The notes under the pieces are model-generated. The model saw only the letters and a program-made list of their open reading frames with translations, did not search any database and was not told the DNA's origin. Shown here in pieces: positions 9,638-18,800 of a stretch of 34,323 nt of DNA. This stretch comes from Desulfobulbaceae bacterium. Its GTDB lineage: Bacteria > Desulfobacterota > Desulfobulbia > Desulfobulbales > Desulfobulbaceae. Positions within the stretch are counted from its first letter, which is position 1, and every line of letters begins with the position of its first letter. Where the stretch lies: positions 1-34,323 of the forward strand of contig JANTGH010000022.1 in the NCBI GenBank assembly GCA_024763055.1, in the 5' to 3' direction. A program made the position numbers and the translations under genes.

Positions 9638-9711
9638 CGTCATTCCTGCAGTCAGTTGGACGGGAATCCATTATTTCGTCATTCCCGCAGTCTGTTGGGC
9701 GGGAATCCAGG
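9638..9711. repeat. Tandem pair of cgtcattcc[t/c]gcagt...gggaatcca repeats (period 39 bp)
   Basis: Copy A cgtcattcctgcagtcagttggacgggaatcca from 9638; copy B cgtcattcccgcagtctgttgggcgggaatcca from 9677. Confidence 0.8.
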
Positions 9712-9817
9712 CAACATTGTAAAAACCATTGAGCAAACAACAACAATAATGATCACAAACAAAGAAACGATGGCCGGTTTACAGAAAAACAACCTCCTTG
9801 TTAGGGAATGATACGCC

Positions 9818-12800
9818 ATGAAAAAGAAGATTAAACGACATCTCCTTCTCGAACAGCTTGAAGACCGGATCTTCCTCAGCGCAAGCCCCCTTGCCGCTGT
9901 CGGCCCGGCGGACCATGTTGCGGAATCCGAACCCGTCGACCTGCACGCCCATGACACCCTGGTCCCGGCAACCGAGACACAGCACACTGCCGCGTCGGAT
10001 TCCGGGCATGTTACACCAGCCGGGCAAGAGCAGCCCAAGGCTGCGGAAACGTCGGAATCAACAAATTCCGCTAATAACATGGGAGCGGAGCACGGCAACC
10101 AGAGTAAACCGGATGATGCCGAGGCAATAGACAATGACCATGATAATCAGGCTGATGCCCAGACGGTGGCTGGTAGTGTACAGCAGGCCGACCAGGCGGC
10201 CGTATCCTCTGAAACCCATGGTACACAGGCAACTGACACAGGAACAGCAGATAACGCCGATCAAGCGGTAGGTGGCGTAGATACAACCATCCAAACTGAT
10301 AGTGATACTTCAGCCGGCATTGCAACCGATCAGGTCCGGGATGGTCAAAACGCAGATCATGAAAGCACAACCGCTGCCGGGGAAAACACTCCCCTGAGCG
10401 ATGCTGCGGACCCAACCACGGACCATGTTAATCCAGACGGTACCGATACAATAAATACCACCGATCTGGCTGACGCCGGTACGGATAGAGCTGATAGTGA
10501 AGCTGCTGACAATACGGCAAACAATGAGGTCGCATTGGCCGATGCTGCCGATGCAGTCGCCACCGACGATCAGGCCATTGACCCGATGATCGGCGAGGAT
10601 TTTACCTTTACAACTACTTTTGACAACACCACCGGTTCCGATGTATTCGGTCCCTATATTGACCTGCTGTTAGATGGAGGCCAGGATGGAAGTGATGCCG
10701 CTACTGATGATGGTATCTCTTTTGTCAGCGCCACCTATCTTAATGCCGACGTAGAATCAACGATAATTGACATCACCCAGAATGAGGTGGATAACGGTAT
10801 CACCCACCCCTGGGCAACGGACAACACCGGAGCGCCCTTAATTGTGCACGACATTGATGGTCAGACCTTCCATGTGGGCGACCAGTTTGTCTCCCTGCGC
10901 ATGCCATTCGGCTCCTTTACCCCTGATCAGCCGGCGGCCGAGGTGCAGGTAACCGCGCACATGGGAGTAAACGCCGATGTGGATGTGAATCTTGGAGTGC
11001 ATACAACAACCGGCGCCATGTACGGCCATGATGCTCTTGATAACCCAGCCAGTGATTCCCCACTTCGAGGTGCGGCGAATGGTCTCGCTCAAGAAACTGT
11101 TCACTATAAACCTGAGGTCATCACCTATCGTAAGGACATCATTGTCCCGAATGTTGGAGCCGACTGCCAGGAACAACATGCAGGCACTGATGATATCAGG
11201 CATTTTGCCGATGACGGCTCGCAGATTTTTGAACAGAATCACCAGGAAATCCCCACCGGTCCCAACTTCCCCGCCACCTACGTGGCCACTATTGATGTGG
11301 CCGATGGCCAGGAAGTAACAAACCTGAACCTGACCGAGCATTTACCTGATAACATTGTCTATACCGGCAATGTTACGGTTCAAGTGGGTGGTGTTGCTGT
11401 TGCCCATACCATAAATTTGACAGGGAGCGACCTTGTCATTAGCCTGGACAATAGCGTGACGGGTACAGCCAATGGTGACGACGTCGTCATCACCTATGAC
11501 TTTTATGTCCCGGATCAGACCACCACAGGAACTGATATCCTTAATCCTGCCACAGGTGATGATGGACATATCATCAATGACGGCGAGGTTGGCTACAGCT
11601 GGCAGCCAAACGATGGCAACGATCCGAATGTTGTTGACGCAACCATTGACCCGGAGGTTAATGCCGATGGTCATTTTTCCGACAATCCCAATGTAGACGA
11701 CATCTCTCATGCCCAGTCAATAGCCATTCAGAAAGACCATGCCCTGGATAACGATGCGGGTCATGCCGGTTACACACCCGGTGATCGTGTCCGGTTTACC
11801 CTTGATTTTGAAATTTCCGATTATTTCGGGTTCGGCAATATTGTCATTGATGACCTGTTGGCCGACGGTATGGACCTTCTCGCTGCGGCAGATGGTTTTG
11901 CCCCAACGATTACCATTGCTGAACGTGGCACGGACATTGTCACAAATCATGAACTTACAATTGGTTCGGAACTCGTGACTGGAACAAACGGGACGAACGA
12001 CGAAACCCTGCATTTTGATATTTCCCAGATTATTGGCGGGGATGGTGTCCTTGACGGTGGATACACGGACGGTCATACCGACGGAGCCACCCGGGGTACC
12101 ATCACCTACTGGGCAGAAATTCAACAAAACTATGTCAGCCCTGAAGGCGGCGGGGAAGCTAATGTCGACCAAGGTGACCTGCTGACCGGTGGCGTGACCA
12201 TTGAAGGGGATATATACGATTACCAGGCAAACGCATTGACCGCCAATTCAGAGGCCGACGAATCCTGTGACAGTATCGACATTATAACGGGTTCAGTGGA
12301 CAAGGATATTTATGCCGTAACTAATAGCACCGGCACAACGTATAATCCCGGGGACAACCCACATCTATCACCTGGAGACACAGTCACCTATCGCATACAC
12401 TATGCCATGCCCTTTTCCTCCACAGAGGACTTCAAGCTGACCGACTATCTCCCTTTACCGGTCTTTGATGTGTCAGCATACAGCTGGAGCAATACTGCGG
12501 ATGCAACCATCTATGATGGTACAACCACACCTGCTGCAGGCCACTGGGGATACACGACAAATGACAGCTATCACAATTTAGATACTCCTGATACAGTTTC
12601 AATAGGAGCAGGCAATACAATCATCTTTGATTATGGTGAGTATCATGATGGTGGTGACACCAACGCGGAAATAGAAATAGTATTTACCGTCACCGTTTCT
12701 GATGAGCCTTTTGCCGACGGCATGTTCCTGACCAATCAGGTCCGGGCCACCGAACAGGGTACCCCGCTGGCAGATAACAACACCGATGCCATTGTCCAGA

Positions 12801-15800
12801 TCGTGCTGGATGAACCGGATCTGACCATTGACAAAATTGCCAACCCTGCCTCAGGTATTGACGCAGGTGATACTGTCACCTTTACAGTAACGGTAGAAAA
12901 CACGGGAAACTCCTCTGCTTTTGACACCATTATCAAGGATACCTTACCCGATGGTTTTGATCCGTCGGCAGTGACCTTTACCGTGACCCAGGGAGCAAAT
13001 ACCCTTGTTGCCGGAACTGATTTCAACTGGACAGGTGGTGGTATTGACGGCGATATCAATACAACCGGTGATAATTTCTTTGCAGATCCCGGTACCGATG
13101 GCATTTATGGTACAGCTGATGATGGAAATGATGGCGGCATCGAACTGATAGACGGTACAAACGGCCAGCTTGACCCCAGTGAAACCGTCGTCATCACCTA
13201 CACCCTGACCGCCGCAAATGCTATCGGACCCAACCAGACTCTCACCAACACGGCAACAATAACCAACTTTGCCGGGGCGGAAGGGGCAACTGATCACACC
13301 AGCCAGGATATTTCCGATAATGCCGTCGTCCAGGCAACCAATGTCACTGTGGACAAAAGTATTGCCGATACCAGCCAACCCGACAGCGTCACCAGTGGCA
13401 GCAACGTCACCATAGGCGAGACAGTCACCTATTCTGTGACGATCACCCTGCCGGAAGGTTCGGCAACAAATGTTAGATTTGCTGATGCTATGGATCTAAA
13501 CAGCGGGCTGGAAATTATTTCCCTTGATTCTTTAACAGATTCATCCGGTGGCGACATTCTGTCAAGTCTTGATGGTGGCAACACCACTATTGACGATACC
13601 TTTTTAGCCAATCATGGTTCCATTGCCGGAGACAATCTTTCTTTTTCCATTGATTTTGGTAACCTTGAAAATCAAAACCGTGACAATGCGACAACAGAAA
13701 CAATAACCCTGACCTATACCGCCCTGGTTCGCAACATCTCCCATAATCAAAGCCAGACAGACCTGAACAACACGGCCCGGTGGAACTGGACGGATGGTAA
13801 CGGTACCGACCAATCGGCCAATGATACCGAAACCGTTACCATTGTTGAACCCGACCTGCAGGTAACCAAGACCGCGCCCGCTGGTCTGACGCCCGATGCC
13901 GGGGATACCTTTACCTACACTCTGGTCGTTGGACATGATGGCAGCACAAGCACTTCCGACGCTTTTGACGCGGTTTTAAGCGACCCTATTTTAGCCGGAT
14001 TGACTTATGCCGGAAATCTAACTTCCACCGGTGCAGCCACTGCGAGTCTCGCCTATGATGCAGGAACAAACTCCATTAACGCAACCTGGGACATACTGGC
14101 CCAGGGAACAACCACAACTATAACCTTTGACGTAACCGTGGATGATCCGATCCAGGCCGGCACCGACTTGACAAATACAGCCGGTATTTCCTGGACAAGC
14201 CTGCCGGATGGAGATCCCGGCACAAATGATGTCAACGAACGCACTGGGGACGGTGGTATAAACGATTACACTGCCACCGATACTCTGACCTTGACAGTTG
14301 CCGGAACAATCGACAAACTGGATCCTGTTCCAGCCACCTATACTATCGGCGATGAAGTAACCTATGATATCGTTGTTTCCCTTCCTGAAGGAACGACCGA
14401 TAATCTGGTAGTCACCGATGCCCTGCCTGCGGGAATGGAGTATATAAATTCTCAGGTGGTCCAGGTGGTATCAGGCAATACTTTCAATGGAACGGTTACG
14501 ACAACACCGACTGTTAACGACACAGCGGGTGACGGTAATGACATTACCTGGTCTTTTGGCAATATCACAGTAAACACAGATAACAATACGGCGAACAACA
14601 GCTTTATCGTTCGGGTAACCGCCCTGGTCACCGATATTCCCGGCAATCATGATGATCCGGACGCAGGAGGTCCTGCCCTGGCAGCATCTCTTGTCAATGA
14701 AGCGTCCATGACCTATGATGATCCCGATGGCGGAACTATCTTCACTGATGATCCAACAGATCCTGTAGTTACGGTTATTGAACCCTGGATTGAGACTACA
14801 AAAGATGTAAGGCCGACAACACATGTCGAAGCCGGAGATGTGCTGACCTATACGGTCAACCTGCAAAACGGCGGCAATGCCACAGCTTATGAGGTCAACT
14901 TCAATGATACTCTGGCCCCTGGCACCACATTTGGCTCAGTGCAGACGGCGGAAATAGGGGGGGCAGGCGTTTCTCTTGGAACCACATCCACATCGGGAAG
15001 TGTGATCACTTTTTCAGACGACACCTGGGACCTTGACCCCGGCCAGGTACTGACCCTGACCTACACTGTCAACGTTACCTCGGCCGCCCTGGTGGACGGT
15101 ACGCACACCAATACCGTTGATGCCGATTGGTCAAGCCAGAATGGTACGGACTCCAACGAGCGCGTTTATGATGAGAATGACGGCATCGATTCACCAGTAG
15201 ATGGCGGCGCCAATGGTGACAGAGATGTCGATACCGCTGTCTTTGCCATGGATCCGGTCACCATCGCCAAGAGTGACGGCGGCGTGACCGAGGCAACCAT
15301 CGGCGACACCATCACCTACACCCTGACGATAAACTCTCCCCAGGGCACCATTGATAACTTTGCGGTGGAAGATGTGCTGTCTCAGGGGTTGATATTTAAT
15401 GATGACGCGGTGATCAGCACAGCCAGCGGTTCGTTTTCAACTGAAAATTCTCAAGCACCAACCTTCACCCTTAATGACGGATCTGCAGATGTGACCATCA
15501 CCTGGGACCTCGGCGATACGGTTGTCAGCACCGACGACCCGATACTTATTACCTATACGGCAACAGTAGCCAATGTAAACAGTAATTTCTTAGGTGAAGG
15601 TCTTGGCAATACGGCATCCATTGAATACGACAACGCCCAGGGCGGGCATGAAACTCCAGCTCCGGTGACGGATGGTTTGACTGTGGCTGAACCACAGATC
15701 ACCACAGATAAAACGGTTGTCGATTCCGCAGACACCGGCACCGACGCCTCACCCGGCGAGACCCTGACCTATACCGCCCGATTTACCAATACCGGCGATT

Positions 15801-18800
15801 CCACGGCCTATGAAGTCACGGTTGATGATATCCTGCCGGTAGGCGTAGATTTTGACCCCTCTTCAGCTATAACATTGGTTGGAACTGGGATTCTTAATGC
15901 CGTTGATATCAATGCCAGCTATGATGCCAATGCCCAGACAATTAATTTTACCAACTCAGAGGATGGATGGGATCTTTTAGCAGGTGGCTGGTTTGAGATC
16001 CATTACACAGTCACCGTGATGTCGGCAGGGTTTACAGCAGGCAGTTACACCAACACCGTTGATGCCGACTGGTCCAGCCAGGACGGCACTGATCCCAACG
16101 AACGGGTGTATGATGATTCAGGGAACTCCCCTGTTGACGGTACTCAAGATGAAAATAATGCTGCTTTTAATGTAGTCGCTACTGCCTCCTTGGGCGACAC
16201 GGTCTTTTTTGATGCTGCAGGAGACGGCGGCGCGTTTGATGCTGCTTCCGGAGATGTCGGTATCAGCGGTGTGGATGTTACCATAAGCGCTGACGTTGAT
16301 GGTGACGGTACCCCCGAATTTACACAGACGGTGCGTACCGATGCCGACGGCAATTATCTCTTCACCAACCTCGCTGCCTTTGATAATTATGTCATTTCAG
16401 TTGATCCGGCCACCAGCGGCGGTGCCAATCCCACAGACCTGACCGCATCCGGCTACCACCAGACCTATGATCTGGATGAGGGGACGGTTGCCCTGGACAA
16501 CACAGCAACCAGTATCAGCCTGAGCGCCGGACAAAACCGCACAGATATAGATTTCGGTTATACCGGTCAAAATTCTGTTGGTGATACGGTTTGGTTTGAT
16601 GTGAATGGCAATGGTGGGCAGGATACCGGTGAAGACGGCATCGGTGGTCTGACGGTTACCCTGACCGCAGATATTGACGGTGATAGTGTGGATGAATACA
16701 CAACCACCACAACTACTGATGAAAATGGCCATTACAGTTTTGACCACCTGCCGGCCGGTGACTATGATATAACCGTAACACCGTCTGACGGTTCCACTCC
16801 CACCTATGACCAGGACAGCGGCACTGGATCGCCCGATAACACAACACCCTTTACCCTGGCGGCGGATCAGGATCGTGACGATATCGACTTCGGTATCCAG
16901 GGCACCGGTTCGATCGGCGATTATGTCTGGTATGATGCCAATGCCGACACTAATTCACAAAATGACGGACCCAATGCCGGTCTGGCTGGAGTGACGGTCA
17001 CCCTGTCCGGCGATATCGACGGTGACGGCACCATCGATTATACCACCTCAACAACCACCGCTGCCGACGGTAGTTATCTCTTTGACCACCTGCTTGGCGG
17101 TACCTATACCATAACCGTTGATGACTCTACCCTGCCGGGCGGTTCCTCCAACTGGTCGCAAACTTTTGACCGTGATGAAGGAACGAACCCGCCTGCACTG
17201 GATAACACGGCAACCGACATTGTTCTGGCTCCAGGTCAGAACCGGGATGACGTGGACTTTGGATACACCGGCACCGGTTCCCTTGGCGATACGGTCTGGT
17301 ATGATGCCAACGGCAACGGCGTCCAGGAGGGGACTGAGCTTGGGCTGGCCGGGGTCACTGTCACCATTTCCGCTGACGTGGATGGTGATGGCACAGCTGA
17401 ATACACTCATACCGCCATTACTGATGCCAACGGCAACTATCTTTTTGATCACCTGCCAGCGGCCGACTACACCATTTCTGTCGATACCAATACATTACCA
17501 GCCGGCGCCACGCCGACCTATGATCTGGACAGCGCCACCAGCTCACCGGACTCTACAACCCTCTATACTCTGGCCACCGGTGAACACACCGACCGGGTCG
17601 ATTTCGGCTACACAGGAACCGGCTCTATCGGTGATACGGTCTGGAACGACATTAATGGCGACGGCGTTCAGGATACCAGTGAAAACGGCTTTGGTGGTGT
17701 GACGGTTACCCTGACCGGTGACTTTGACCATGACGGCCAGGCCGATGATACCCTGACCACGACAACGGACGCCGACGGTCATTACTCATTTGACAACCTC
17801 TTTCTTGGCGCATACATGGTGGCCGTTGATCCAGCCACCCTGCCGGCAGGCAACAGCCAGACCCATGATCTTGATGACCCGCATTCCACAACACCAACGA
17901 CTCCCAATACGGCGGCAGTTACTCTGGATGCAGCCAATCCGATCAACAATGATGTGGATTTCGGCTATAACTCCAAGTCCACCATCGGTGATACCATCTG
18001 GTATGATGCCGATAACGACGGCGTTCAGGATCCGGGTGAGCCGGGGTTAGCCGGTGTGACCGTCACCCTGACCGGGGACGTGGATGGTGACGGCAGCCAG
18101 GACACGGTTATCGCTACCACTGATGCCGATGGGCATTATCTCTTTGATCAGCTGCAGGCCGGCGACTATACAATTACAGTGTCCGACCTTCCTGCTGGTA
18201 TGGCCCAGACCGCTGATCCGGATGGAACCAATGATAATACCACCACCCTGACCCTTGGTGGCGGTGAGACCAACCTGGATCAGGATTTCGGCTATACCGG
18301 CACCGGAACCATCGGAGATACCATCTGGAACGATGGCGATGGCGACGGCTCACAGAATAACGGCGAGTCCGGGCTGGCCGGGGTCACCGTCACCCTGAGG
18401 GCTGATCTCAACAACGATGGAATTCTTGACACGGTGACCACAACCACGGATGCAAACGGCAACTATCATTTTGATAACCTGCCTGCCGACGACTACACCA
18501 TCACCGTTGATCCCGCCACCCTTCCGCCGGGCATGAACCAGACCGCTGATCCGGACGGAGGCAATGACAACACCGCAGATGTTACCCTGGCGGCCGGTGA
18601 AACCAACAACGATCAGGATTTCGGCTACCAGCAGACCGGCACCATCGGAGATACCATCTGGTATGATGCCGACGGTGACGGCATTCAGGATCCCGGCGAG
18701 TTAGGCCTGAACGGGGTTACCGTCACTCTGACCGACGGGAGCGGCAACACCGTTGCTACGACAACAACCGCAAGTGACGGCAAGTATCTCTTTGATAATC

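Noticed and set aside
9858-10130. Plus-strand alternative-frame ORF (90 aa)
   Set aside because: Out of frame within the giant protein N-terminus; composition is that of a frame-shifted acidic region.
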